Of a stretch of 64,000 bases of DNA, positions 25,099 to 36,555 are shown piece by piece. The first letter of the stretch is position 1. Every line of letters begins with the position of its first letter. The position numbers and the translations under genes were made by a program. The stretch lies in contig BDGG01000010.1 of the NCBI GenBank assembly GCA_001949185.1, forward strand, positions 1,745,773 to 1,809,772, in the 5' to 3' direction. Below the pieces are notes generated by a model. The model was given only the letters and a program-made list of their open reading frames with translations. It made no database searches and was not told the origin of the DNA. This DNA is from Ramazzottius varieornatus (lineage: Eukaryota > Tardigrada > Eutardigrada > Parachela > Ramazzottiidae).

Positions 25099-26279
25099 AT
25101 GCATCCGGATAAGGGACTTCTACAGCCGTGGGAGCTGCTTCACAACCTGCACCGAGGCTCTTCCGACGTGGACTGGTGCGAGGGAAACTACGTCGTGTCG
25201 TCCTTCATCGCGGAGTTCGTCAACACCCTGAGCAACATACTCTTCCTGGTCGTGCCTCCATTGCTCATCTTCCTCTTTCAAAACTATGCCAAAAGTGTAC
25301 AGAAAAAAGACATTTTCATAATATGGGTGCTACTGATAGCCGTGGGGCTTTCTTCGGCGTACTTCCATGCTACACTGTCTTTCGCGGGTCAGATGCTAGA
25401 CGAACTGGCCATTCTGTGGCTCATCTGTGCGGGGTTCGCTATCTGGATGCCTTCACGATTTCTTCCGGTTGGCCTGCACCGACGAGCTTTCAAGATGGGC
25501 ATGCTGGCCATTACGATTACGGGAACGATACTGGCCTGCATTCGCCCGGTGGTGAATGCCTTTGCATTGATGACTTTTGGAATACCCATCACGGTGATGC
25601 TGGTGGTGGAAATGCGCCGGTAAGAACCTACAGTCTTTCCCACTGTAACTTTTAAACTAAGATTTTATCCGTTATTTTCTCTCGTTATAGGTGCAAGAAC
25701 GACAAGATATACCGGTACGCAGATGTAGCTTCTCTTTCACTGCTGATTACAGGAAGCACTTTTGGTCTCGAGCTTCCGGGTACTAATCCCAAAGCTAACG
25801 CAGCTGTTCCGCAGGTTGGGCATAAGGACTGTGATACTTTTTGGATCCGCAGTCTTTTGTTGGTTGAACGACAGGTAAGTGTAACCAGAAGGTTCCCCTT
25901 ATAGATCGAATGGTCGCGGACCCTGAACTCTGTTAATAGTTATGTGTTGTTTCAGACTGATGTGCGAAGTATGGCTGAAGGTATGTTTTCCTTGAATTCG
26001 TTGAACGAACGGTACGTTATTTCGAGCACAAAAATGAGGAACCGATACGGTTCGTTGTTGATGCAGTGGCGGTTCCCATATCTCCACGGACTGTGGCACA
26101 TCCTGATCTTTCTCGCGGCATATGCCTGCTGCGTACTGTTCGCCTACTTTGACGCTGCGGAAGCGGCTCCTGGCTACACGCCTCGACTGCGATATTGGCC
26201 AGTCGACTCTTTCGAGTTAGGAATCCCTTACGTAACGCTCTACCTACGAGAGGACAGCTCGAAGCCGCATGATCTGTGA
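25099..26279 (+). CDS. ACER2: Alkaline ceramidase (ACER2-like)
   Basis: Seven-span Golgi/ER hydrolase that splits ceramide into sphingosine and fatty acid at alkaline pH. Five exons: 25099..25619, 25691..25764 (or 25779), 25853..25874, 25956..25980, 26067..26279. The two tiny exons are forced by the conserved string FCWLNDRLMCEVW, which spans them, and by phase. The donor of exon 2 is uncertain: GTCTCG at 25765 or GTACTA at 25780, both phase 1. Family motifs: DVDWCEGNY near the N-terminus (Ca-binding acidic/Trp/Asn set), YFHATLSFAGQMLDELAILW with the first Zn histidine, and FPYLHGLWHIL with the second and third. LAAYACCVLFAYFDAAEAAP matches ACER2 more closely than ACER1 or ACER3. Length and membrane pattern are as expected. 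It sits between two minus-strand PHKG genes. Confidence 0.9.
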
Positions 26280-26807
26280 AGGAACTCTCTCGCCGTGTGT
26301 GATGAAAACACCGGTGCTTGTACTCGACCACAAACCGGTTATTTCTCGGAGAGTCGAAAGCCGCTATAACTGAAACAACGCGAAGAGCACTCTACCTACT
26401 TTCGTGTGATGTTTCCCTCGTGTTCCATAAAATGTTACATGCTTTGTAACTGCGGAAGTTCATTCGACATCTGTGATTCCTGCTTCAGTTATTTAGTTAG
26501 TCGAAGTACACCTCATTCTCGTTTTATCAATCTCCCGTTCGTGTTAAAGTTTTATGATGCCTGGAGGAAGAACGATATCGTACTGAACAATCAGTCATAC
26601 CAAAGTCCACATTTCGTAGTTTTATAGTCCTGTTTTATACATCTCTCTAGTATCACAACGAGTCGTCTTCCTAGACATTAGATCACAGCCAGAAATTCAA
26701 TTGTGGGTAAATCTGTTTGAAAGAAATGAAACCTTTGAGTAGACACAGTAGATACAAGTTTTGATCGAAACGACGAAAGACTGGGTTCCGCTAAAGGCAC
26801 CAAGAAA
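26280..26807. other. 3' intergenic between ACER2 and PHKG-B
   Basis: Convergent 3' ends share this AT-rich stretch; nothing else recognised. Confidence 0.5.
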
Positions 26808-28586
26808 TCAAGCTGATATCTTTACTACTTGCGACTCCCTGTACTTCTTCATTTCGTTCTTCATCGTGTTTTGGAAGAGATCTGCACGATTCTGATCGTC
26901 GCCTTTGTGAACCTATAAGAACAAGTAACACAATTAACTAGCCCTGAAGTTGTATAAGCACGGTCACCGGCGGAGAATTTGGAGCTTACCCAATGTTTGT
27001 ACATCATGAAGGCGCTCAAGTCGACCACTTTCCTTATGGTCCTTAGCTTATAAGGCTCGAGCTGAATCTGCTCCCGATTCACCGGCTGTGGCGTCAGACG
27101 TAGCCGCTGGATCCTTATGGCTGCGCGCACCGCAAGGAAACACCTCCTCAATCTGGTCCTCGGCGTCACAACCTTGTCCAGATGAGACTTTATCAGGAAA
27201 AACTCATGCTGTAAAGCTTGATCAACAGTGAGACGCAGATCTTGGTCCACCGTAAGTAACCTTCAAAATGGAGCAGATGTCAACATCATCCAAGGAAAGC
27301 GGAAGAAAAACACACGTGCTTTCGAATGAGATCTTTGGCCACTTCCGTCACGTCATTCCATTCCGGCGCGGCGAAATTGTACTGGCCTTCGAGGATCTGT
27401 CTCAGCATCACCATCTGTTTTCGATGCCAAAATGGGGGATAGCCAGCCAAAAGTGTATACATGATGACACCACATGCCCACAAATCGACGGGTTTACCTG
27501 CAATACAACGGTAATAATCAGCATCAGGTACCACCGGAAGTACGACCAGAAGTCGCCCAAACAAACACAAGGAAAGGAAGCCAGCGTATCATCGACGTAC
27601 GTACCGTAGGGTCTCTGGGCGTCGTACATGGAGACTCGTAGGACTTCGGGTGCTAAATAACCAGGAGTTCCCTGCAAAGACACCAATAACCAGCACGATC
27701 GAGGTAGATGACGCTTGCTCATGGGAAACAGGACTTACACAGAGATCAGTAAAAACATCTGTTTCTCCCTCGGGAACGATACCCGCGAACCCAAAATCCG
27801 TAACTTTGATGTTAAGTTCGTCATCCAAAAGGATATTTTCCGGCTTCAAATCCCGATGCACGTAGTTGCGACTACATAGAAAAAAGACGGATATGACCTG
27901 TGTACAGCTTGAGAATGCTATCAGCGTTACTGCTGCACTTACCTGTGGATAAAACTAACTGCTTCCAAAAGCTGCTTCATTATAGTACGGGTCTTCTTCT
28001 CACTCAACCTAACAACTTGGTTGAGGTAATCAAACAACTCGCCTGTAAAAGAAAAGACGACAGAATGCAACATGGAAAACGTCGCACTGCAATGGAACTG
28101 TTTACGTTATATACATGGGCGTATTTGGGCGACAGCACATGCAACAGGTGATGACTTACCTTTCTTGCAAAGCTCAAACACCATGAAGATGAAGGCAGGC
28201 GCGAAAAAAACATCCTGGAGCTCTACAGAGCAATGGTACAATATCAATAGTAATTCTGAAACGTGAATGGTAGGAGAATTATCTTCTGTGAAGACATATA
28301 TACCTATGATGTTTGGGTGGCCAGCAAGCGCCCGTAGTGCAGCGATCTCCTTCACAGCTGCTTCGTACGTCTCTTTGGCGTCTTCCGGACTCAAGTTGGG
28401 GTTGGTGTCTCCACCGATGTCGATTACCTTGACAGCATACTCTGTTCCGGTGGTCCTGTCCACACACAAGCGAACGACGCTGCTGGCTCCACGACCTAGT
28501 ATGTCTTTCGCTGTATATTTGGCGTAGAATTCCGCAGCTTCCTGCCTGTCTGGTAGGTTATCATCCATATACATGTCGGCACCCAT
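26808..28586 (-). CDS. PHKG: Phosphorylase b kinase gamma catalytic chain, paralogue B
   Basis: Second gamma-type kinase, 399 residues in eight exons (coding order): 28304..28586, 28160..28222, 27943..28042, 27739..27871, 27605..27671, 27320..27497, 26990..27260, 26808..26912. The start ATG is at 28586. Kinase elements: [12 protein letters not shown] lysine 53, [32 protein letters not shown], and [23 protein letters not shown]. The C-terminal arginine-rich calmodulin-binding segment ([20 protein letters not shown]) and the tail after YKHW are conserved with paralogue A. The first exon is the same length in both (283 nt), while internal introns differ. The intron between 27320 and 27260 fits best with a GC donor (AA|GCACGT); a GT donor 5 bases on would add two residues. 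Confidence 0.9.
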
Positions 28587-29546
28587 GATGCTCAATTTCC
28601 GGCCGCACTCTTGTTGCGAGGACCACCTGATGCAACGTGCTGAAACAGTCCTTGCCTATCTTTGGACGTTGTCTGAAGACATAACCACGGTACAATAATC
28701 CGTAACAGAGCTCCCTGATGAATATTGATCCTCGTACGAGGGATCAGCAATACACGGAATTATCCTAGGAGGCTTCCTTAAACTAGACGCTTGCACGGTA
28801 TCCCTGCACCCTCGCTGTGGTAAAACAGTTCAGCAGAATTTAATACTACACCTGGAAAACTAATACTGTGGAAAGAACATTAGATCGACTTTGACTCGGA
28901 AGTACGATTTTGAAATGGCGACAAATGTAACGAACACGGAACACCTGTCGAACTCCAATAGAATAATTGCGAAATTTTCCGCGGTAAACAGACCAAACTG
29001 ATGTAAGCGGCCAATGAGACTTATGAGAGCCTGAAAGACGTGAGTCCACTAGGTGGCGTGCACGAGACCCGGAAGCGGATAGTTTTGTCTGAAGGACGTT
29101 ACAAGCTCCCAAACCAATTCCTTGCTAAAGCCGGGAAAGTTCTTGAAGAGAGGAGCTCGAAGTAATCTCTTTTCTTCTCTCATCAGAGCGGCAGTAAGCC
29201 GTAATGCAGCGGTAACAAGTACTTTCAGTGCACGCCTTCACAATCATCAAAACAATGCACACTATTTTTTTTGCGGAGCAGGCTTACTGATACACCGGAT
29301 CGGAAGATCCGAAGGGTACAACGTCGCAGTGTTCCACAGTTACAAACGGGATGAGAACTTGAACCAGCATGTCAAAAAGTCGATCTGAATCACAGAATAA
29401 TGCAGAGACAATCCTCACAAGACAATTTAACTCAGATGCAAATCACACGTGGTTGTCGAGCCTGTTTACCTTCTAGTCAGAGCTGTCTTAGAACCTCATC
29501 GGCTAGTTGGAAGGCAGCTTTCTTCGAATCTTTCCGTTCAGACTTT
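28587..29546. other. Intergenic
   Basis: No exon, repeat or promoter motif recognised; upstream of PHKG-B and downstream of COX20. Confidence 0.45.
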
Positions 29547-30219
29547 CTACAGATGATTTGTCGAGACTGCCAGACTGGCTTTCCTGTCCGCAGCATCTGA
29601 CGCTCCAACTGGGACTGGCTCCGTTCCTGGGGGTCCTAAAGATGTCAAAGCAGTGTGTTTATCTTCCGCTGCCATCCACATCAACTGGCAGTCATGCGTC
29701 TTTCTTCGACTAACGTTCCAGCTAGCAAGGGAAGCGACAACCATAGGAGGAACAAGGAAGTACTTGGGTGCATAGGGAATCCGCTTCTTGTTCAGCTCTT
29801 GTACGAAGAAAGTCACGGCAAAACCTGCAAAAAAAGAGCAATTTGCATCAATGCCATCCATCGTCTCACATAATGGGAGGGGACAGAACCAATCGTCGTA
29901 AAACAGGAAGGGAGAACCCATCGACAGGAGGCCAGGAGGTGCAAGACAAAGTGGAAAATGGTCATGAAGTACGGAGTGTGTTCCCTGGAATTTCCTTACT
30001 CAAAGTGAAGGTTGCCAGTCCATACAAGAAAGCCCGCGATTGACACTGAAGGTAAGACGGAAACGCCTGCAAGAAATGCAAACGATCCCCATCATAAAGG
30101 CGTATTGTCGCATGCACTGGGTACACCATGATTGCTATATCCGTATAAGTGCAGAACGTACCTACCGGATACTGGTCTTTGTACTGCTCCGCAAGCCGTT
30201 CACTTCTTAGCTTGCTCAT
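29547..30219 (-). CDS. COX20: Cytochrome c oxidase assembly protein COX20
   Basis: COX20 is a mitochondrial inner-membrane chaperone that stabilises newly made COX2 and hands it to SCO proteins. Three exons agree in phase (coding order): 30166..30219, 30000..30066, 29547..29824; 132 residues against about 118 in human. The core reads RAFLYGLATFTLS then FAVTFFVQELNKKRIPYAPKYF, followed by FLVPPMVVASLASWNVSRRK. That is two membrane helices joined by a basic loop, with the helix-ending W-N-xx-RRK that parallels the family's W-x-x-CRYN region. The N-terminal 18 residues are polar. The C-terminal 45 residues are Pro/Ala/Ser-rich and not conserved. The call rests on recalled family features only. 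Confidence 0.65.
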
Positions 30220-30691
30220 TGTGCCAACCCAGCGGAAACAATCCTTATCCGAAACATCAGATTCTGATGATCGTGTCTGGGGCGATCCGTCCAAGAATCA
30301 AATTCTGCGATCACGCAGCCGTTCATGCTCCTGAGCTTCCTCCGAATTTGATGTAAGCAGAGTGATCCACTCTGATGTAAGTGCGATCCATCAACCAAAC
30401 CAGACCTCTCATCAAACACTGTACGACGTCACACGGTGCAGTCGTATATCGGTCCGTGTGAAGCCGTGTGAATAACAGTCTGCCAAGTCTGCTTTCGACT
30501 AATTGAGTCGCAATCTCCTTAACGAACAAAATCTCGATCTCGCAGACTCGTCCTCTGACCAAGCTTTCAGCACAGTTCTTTCCTTTGTTTATTGTTATGG
30601 CACATGCCTGTATCTCCTACTCTGATCATATCTGTTAGGTCTGGTTAGGTAACAGGGATCAGGACTCTGTACTGCAAAGCAAGAACACAAG
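30220..30691. other. Divergent promoter region COX20/ALG2
   Basis: 472 bp between the two start codons; no coding exon and no clear TATA box seen. Confidence 0.5.
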
Positions 30692-32121
30692 ATGGAGCGG
30701 CGACCACGCGGGAAGAGACCACCGGAAGCAACAAGTGCCAAATCTTTGGACGTCGTCTTCGTCCATCCTGATCTCGGCATCGGTGGAGCAGAGCGCCTGA
30801 TTGTGGATGCTGCCGTCGCTTTGCAGAGCAAAGGTCACAACGTGCGGATCGTTACTTCGCATCATGATCCGAAGCACTGCTTTGTCGAGACGCGGGACGG
30901 CACTCTGGACGTAACGGTGGTTGGGGATTGGCTGCCACGTAATATCTTCGGGAAGTTCTATGCGCTGTTCGCTTATCTGAGGATGATCCTATGTGCTATA
31001 TGGCTGGTGTGCTTCAGCGACTTCCCTACGGATGTTATCATCTGCGATCAGGTTTCAGCGTGTATTCCAGTGCTGAAAATGTGCGGATCCAATGTGATCT
31101 TCTACTGCCACTTTCCGGATCAGCTACTGACCAAACGCGAGAGTTTCCTGAAGAAGATCTACCGAGCACCTATCGACAAGCTCGAAGAATATACTACCGG
31201 AATGGCCGACTCCATCCTTGTCAACAGTCGCTTCACAGGTACCAGACTTATCCGTATCTTTCAACCGAATGGAGCCTGATGCGAAGTTCCGTCTTACAGA
31301 TGGCATCTTCGAGAAGACTTTTCAGTCGCTAAAGGGAGCAACCCGGCATGTCTTATATCCTTCTCTCCACTGCTCGTCCTTCGACCAGTTTGTTCCTTCG
31401 CAAGAACGTCACTCTGCAATACCGAAGTCAGCCAAACACGTTTTTCTTTCCATCAACCGGTACGAGAGGAAGAAGCAGGTCGAACTGGCAGTCGCAGCTT
31501 TCGGTAAACTCCTCTAGAGGGAGACTTTGCATGTTGTCGAAATTATAGGTCTCAATGATCTTTGTTTCATGTTTTGTAGCTGCCCTTCAGCATTTAGTTC
31601 CTTGTGACATATCTCTCCACCATCCCGATCAGCCTGCGACGCTCCACTTAGTAATAGCAGGCGGGTACGACGACAGAGTACCGGAGAACATCGAGTACTA
31701 TGAAGCATTAGTGAACCTCGTTGACAGCTTTGGGCTGAACGGGCACGTGACGTTCCTGAAGTCCATCGACAACTCGACAAAGCTGCAGTTGATCAACGAC
31801 TGCACTGCACTTCTGTACACTCCTTCGGAAGAGCATTTCGGAATCGTTCCTCTGGAAGCCATGTACCTGAAGCGACCTGTCATTGCTGTAGCGTCAGGTG
31901 GTCCGCTGGAGACAGTGGTGGATGGGGAGACAGGTTTCCTGTGCGAGCCGGACGAGATGCACTTTGCAGAAGCCATGAAGAAGTTCGTCGCGGATAGAGA
32001 ACTGCCGAGAAGGATGGGCGATAATGGAAGGGAACATGTGGTGAGGAACTTCTCCTTCGAAGCCTTCTCGGACCAGCTGGAGAAAGCCGTCGTCAAAGTT
32101 GTTACCGGAGTTCAGTACTGA
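30692..32121 (+). CDS. ALG2: Alpha-1,3/1,6-mannosyltransferase ALG2
   Basis: Adds the second and third mannose to the dolichol-linked oligosaccharide on the cytosolic face of the ER, for N-glycosylation. Three exons in phase: 30692..31238, 31300..31503, 31580..32121; 430 residues. The start follows a short leader with basic [13 protein letters not shown]4 fold evidence: the N-terminal Rossmann entry [21 protein letters not shown], the hydrophobic membrane-contact segment [69 protein letters not shown], and the nucleotide-sugar motif [13 protein letters not shown] (the E-x7-E pair). Human ALG2 is of similar length. It is the glycan neighbour of the fucosyltransferase gene downstream on the same strand. 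Confidence 0.95.
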
Positions 32122-32673
32122 AGCTGCTTAATTTCACTCGTAACCTATCGATCCGGCAGGTTTGGTTCTGATATTCGACTGAGATTACGTTTGAAACAGA
32201 TTTTTAAACTTTTATACCGTACCGTGCTTCAACTAATAATTCAGCGAGTTTTTATCGACTTTAACAGCACTATCATCACGCGTATCGATTCTTTTTGTAT
32301 TTAAAACCCTCATCAATCAAAGCATCACGGGAATGAATTGGGCTTAACATTCAGAATTGTTGAGCTGGAAATGCCCTGCGGAACTTTCGCTACTGACATG
32401 GTGTTCGGTGAATCACTGAGACGAAGGCATTCGTGCTCATTCGTTAAGGTCGGTTCCACATGGTCGGGTAAAGCACCTTGAACGCCCTGACTCGTGAGGC
32501 TAATTGCTGTTCTTCTCTATGTATAGTCGACCTTCGAGTGAAACATGCATCGTTGCTTCTTGCTCGCGTGGTTTGTGTTTGAAGATGAAGACCTGTATTC
32601 AAAACAAAACTGCTCCTGAAAATGAATCCACGTATGCGGAAGTATCGCGCTGAGAGAAGTTCGGTGAGGCATT
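32122..32673. other. Intergenic ALG2/fucosyltransferase
   Basis: No gene or element recognised. A short open frame from 32622 could be an alternative 5' exon of the downstream gene (donor TCG|GTGAGG), but it lacks the membrane anchor. Confidence 0.4.
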
Positions 32674-34030
32674 ATGCATCATGTCCGGTGGCCAACAGCA
32701 TTCTTCCGTTCGACGATCGGCTTTGTTATCGTGGTTTGCTCCATATTTATTTTATCTATCACCTTGGGTCTCTCGAAAACGGAGTGGGAATTCCAGCCTT
32801 TCAAAGCATCAGGTACTTCAAAGTACTGACTCGAACTAGCTCAGGTCGTTCCTCCAACGAAGCTCCTCAAAGTAGGTTTTGTGGCGAAGCACAAGGTTTG
32901 TCGCAAGGACTTCCATGGACAAAACGAATGGATCATCGAGCGTGTCATTGCAAGAGCCACCTGCCGGCTATCCAGTAAACGTCCGACGATACGGAAGCTT
33001 GATCTCGGAAGTGCCCGTGCATCTGAAGCTTTCAGGAACAAGGAACTATACTTCCTTTCACACGAACTGGAGAACGCTAATGGACTTGGAAACTTCATGT
33101 TCATGACGGCAACAACGATCTGCATGGGAAGAGCCGCAAAGCGCAAAGGTATTTCACCAATTGGTCTTCAACGGCCCAATATTGAAACTTGAACACCTTT
33201 TGGATTTCATCGCCGTCTTTTCTGTCATACTTGTAGCTGTTTTTATGAAGCCTCATCCACACATGGAAACATTCCACAATCACTTCCAGATAGCTGGATT
33301 ACTCCCGCACAACGAATCTCAGCTGTTCGATCAAGCTATGTCACGTCGAACAACGTTCCACGTTCCAAACGCCGGAGTCTTTGATTACACGTTACGAGCC
33401 AAGTTGGACCCTCGAAGTCCAGAGCCGTATAGCAAAGACCTCAAGCTGGCCGTTCTACGAGGCTACCTTCAATCTTGGAAGTACTTCCAGACATGCGAAC
33501 CCGCAATCAAACACCAATTCACCTTCACGGAGCGTATTTACGATCAAGCCGTACTAGCACTTTCTTCAAAGCTAGAAAGCTACTTCAACTCACCAAGCAG
33601 CCAAAGACCGACATCACTGATCGGTATCCACGTCCGTCGCGGCGATATTCTACAGCCGGGTCATCGCAACTACGGCCACAGGCCGGGCAGCAAACAGTAT
33701 TTTGAGCACGCACTGGACATCATGAACCGTACTCATCATCCAGCAGTGTTCATCGTTATAACCAATGATCTCCCATGGTGTAGGAAGGTCTTCGCGAACA
33801 TGAGCAATGTGATACTCATGGACCCAGCTCCTCCGCCTGTTGATATGACTATGTTGAGCTTATGTGACCATCTGATTCTGTCGGTGGGAACCTTCGGATG
33901 GTGGTCGGCGTACCTTAGCGACAGCCGTGATGTTTTGTACTATAAAGATTGGCCGAGACCCCTTTCCCGACTGGCTTCAGAGTATAACAGCAATGACTAC
34001 TTTATGCCACACTGGACTGCGGCAGACTAG
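32674..34030 (+). CDS. Alpha-1,2-fucosyltransferase (GT11 family)
   Basis: Golgi type II enzyme expected to move fucose from GDP-fucose to the 2-position of galactose on glycans. Three exons agree in phase: 32674..32812, 32876..33148, 33237..34030; 401 residues. Residues 10-35 form a single signal anchor (STIGFVIVVCSIFILS) preceded by Arg, the type II topology of Golgi enzymes. GT11 motifs: GLGNFMFMTATT near residue 125 (the G-x-L-G-N entry), the GDP-fucose loop IGIHVRRGD, VFIVITNDLPWCRK, and SVGTFGWWSAYLS, where the family has a conserved S-x-G-T-F-GWW-x-AYL. The start was chosen because this ATG alone gives the anchor and a phase-1 junction to exon 2. The exact acceptor substrate cannot be told. 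Confidence 0.88.
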
Positions 34031-34314
34031 AGCGACTTGGAGCGACATCATCAAACGTCATCGTTATTAACTTCAGGGTTGAATTTTTGAGCTGCGTACT
34101 CTTCGCAGTTTTCCAACAACTTAAAATGCATGAACAGTTTTGCTGTCGAAAATGTTGAACAGAGATATTTTGCATTTCCACTTCTTCGGAAAGTCACTCA
34201 TGCAACCATAATAAACGCTTTAGTGAAGTCCCGAATCACAAACGCACAAACAAAAGGTTAAAATTCAGTCCAATTCACTGTACAACAAACATTGGGATCA
34301 TCACAGATGTGATT

Positions 34315-34822
34315 TCAGACACCGGCTCTGATAGCCTTTGTAGCAGGGCCCTCTCTGACCCATTGTTTTGAATTTTCGTCATAGGCATATCCCATATCTC
34401 GCACATACTGCTGATTTATTTTCTTCTGCATACTCCTTGCTAAAACGTCTTGGAGAGTAAAAGCGCTCAAAACAGGGAGTACGAGGAAGTACCGGTGTGT
34501 CATCGCATAAGGAAGACGTTGTGTCAAACGGGACCTTTGCTGGAGAGCCATCACGATGAAAAATGCTACAAGGAAGAAGCATACTGTACAAATCAACACA
34601 ACTACAAGACTACAGGATTGCTTCCTGCAGTGTTAGGACACTTACTGGGAATAAAGCCGCACACTCGCACTAGGCTTTTCGAAATCGTAGTTCGCTGAAG
34701 AAACAACGAGTCTCTCTGAAAAAAAGCACTGTGAGAGGCAAAGCACTTAAGGATCAACGTCTGACTTACCGTACCAAAGCCATGTCCGTGTACCGGTTTG
34801 CAGGCACATCTTGAAGCTCCAT
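34315..34822 (-). CDS. Small two-span membrane protein, unidentified
   Basis: Three exons on the minus strand: 34770..34822, 34646..34713, 34315..34583, giving 129 residues. Phase is consistent if the first acceptor is CAGAG|A. Two hydrophobic helices are visible, ICFFLVAFFIVMAL (about residues 41-54) and YFLVLPVLSAFTL (about 73-85), with a basic loop between (QQRSRLTQRL). A polar C-terminus follows (KKINQQYVRDMGYAYDENSK). The shape is like small mitochondrial inner-membrane or ER proteins, but I cannot place the family. A second frame through the same DNA is also open, but it would make a protein without hydrophobic order, so I prefer this one. Confidence 0.5.
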
Positions 34823-35320
34823 CTCTCCACTTCGCCCAACTCGGGTGGCGAGGATGTCACGGCTTGACCAAGAGAACTATAATGCTCGTCTAAGATTTCG
34901 GAAAGCTTCCAATGGGTCCGGATCCGAGAACTTTAAAATCCGATTCTTGCTCTACGGTGTGTATGTGTTGATGAATGATGAGTAAGCACATACGATACGT
35001 TACAGCATTATGTCGTGACTATGACATATCGTTGGTGATTTATCGCAATCTCCTTGCGCCAGCTAAACTGATAATTGGTAAAATACTACAGTAAAATCCT
35101 CGTCAAATTTCTCCATTTCCATTTTCCCGTTTTCAAGCCACAAGGAACACTCAGTGGTTCTCCAGATGTCCAGTTTGCAGTTTCCATCATCATCATCATC
35201 TGTACAAGCTGCACAGTGATCTGAGACGCAGAAGGAAATCGACCTTCGGCACGAAGGGGAAGTCCGTCCCAGTACTTCATGGGCGAAGGGAATTTTGGGG
35301 CTTGGGTTATCAACTTCTAG
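34823..35320. other. Divergent promoter region before LACTB2
   Basis: Holds a short CAT/ATC simple run at about 35185 and nothing else recognised. Confidence 0.4.
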
Positions 35321-36555
35321 ATGGGAGGAACAGAATCACGCTTTGCAAGACTGGTCGCTTGGAGGATGATGGGCATGATGGGAGCTCCGGCGGGTTCAAA
35401 ACCTATACCTCCCGTCAGCCGACTGTCCCATAACGTTATCCGCGTTCTCGGATGCAATCCAGGTCCCATGACGCTACAAGGAACAAACACATACGTGCTG
35501 GGAACAGGAGTGGAGTAAGTTGTTCGTTACAGAGCTTCCATAAATATGGCCTGACATCGTCTTCTCTTACTTTAGACGTTTATTAGTGGACGCGGGAGAA
35601 AAAGGCAACTCGAGCTACATTAAGAGTCTGAAAGACGTCTTGGCGGAAGAGAAAGCGAAGATTTCCAAGATCATTCTCACACATTGGCACGCAGACCATA
35701 CAGGCGGGTTGGATGGCGTTCTGGCTTCTGGGTGTACGACAGATCGACCTCAGCTGCTCAAGTACAAACTCGCAGAGGAAGAGCGATACGAGCACTTTGG
35801 CAATGACTCGAAAGTCGCCGTGGAAGGAGCGACTGTTAGGTGCGCTGCATAAGACATGCTTCCTTCTACAGTAGGTGCACCATATAGCTGGTCTGTTTCT
35901 GTTTGCAGGGCTCTTCATACGCCAGGCCACACAACGGACCATCTTAGTTTGCTTTTGGAAGAGAACAACGCAGTTTTTTCGGGTGATTGCATACTGGGCG
36001 AGGGTTCGTCAGTATTTGAACATTACGCAAACTACCTGAAGTCCCTCAAGCTACTGGCCGAAATGGATCCCGCGGTCATGTATCCTGCTCATGGTTCTGT
36101 GATTGAAAACCCTGTCCCTGTGATACAGCAATATATTGCGCATCGCGAACAAAGAGAAAAGGAAATTATAGCAGAGTTGCAGCGCCAGTTTCCGGGCGAG
36201 TCGACCGCAGACAAACTCGTATCTGCCATATATCCCGTAAGTTTCCTTCTTTTAACATTCGCTTTGGACTGAAATTCTTTCCCTGTTGATCTAACTGCGC
36301 GAAATTTATCTGCAGACTCTTAACTTTATCCTGAGGAAAGGTGCGCTTAACAATGTCGTCCATCACCTAAACAAACTGATCGAAGAAGGAAAAGTCGGTA
36401 TGTACTTCCCTGTCTTTGTCCAGCTTGAGTATTACTGTTCGGCATTCTGCGGGTCCTTAAAACACCATATTACACAACCTGTGGCTTGTCTGTTTTTTGC
36501 AGAAATGCTTCACGGAGATCGTTTCCGGCTGATACATTCGAATTCAACGGTTTGA
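35321..36555 (+). CDS. LACTB2: Endoribonuclease LACTB2 (metallo-beta-lactamase fold)
   Basis: LACTB2 is a mitochondrial matrix endoribonuclease for single-stranded RNA. Five exons agree in phase: 35321..35514, 35576..35839, 35909..36236, 36316..36397, 36503..36555; 306 residues (human 288). A TAG lies directly before the first ATG in frame; [23 protein letters not shown] is basic and could be a mitochondrial presequence, with later Met codons at 35366 as alternatives. Motifs: [18 protein letters not shown] opening, Zn motif [10 protein letters not shown] (H-x-H-x-DH), [10 protein letters not shown] with the next His, [15 protein letters not shown] with the bridging Asp, and MYPAHGSVI with the last His. 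The winged-helix-like C-terminus ([16 protein letters not shown]) is kept. Confidence 0.93.

Noticed and set aside
32622-32663. MNPRMRKYRAERSS as the first exon of the fucosyltransferase
   Set aside because: It joins in phase 0 to a downstream acceptor but leaves the enzyme without the type II membrane anchor, which the ATG at 32674 supplies.
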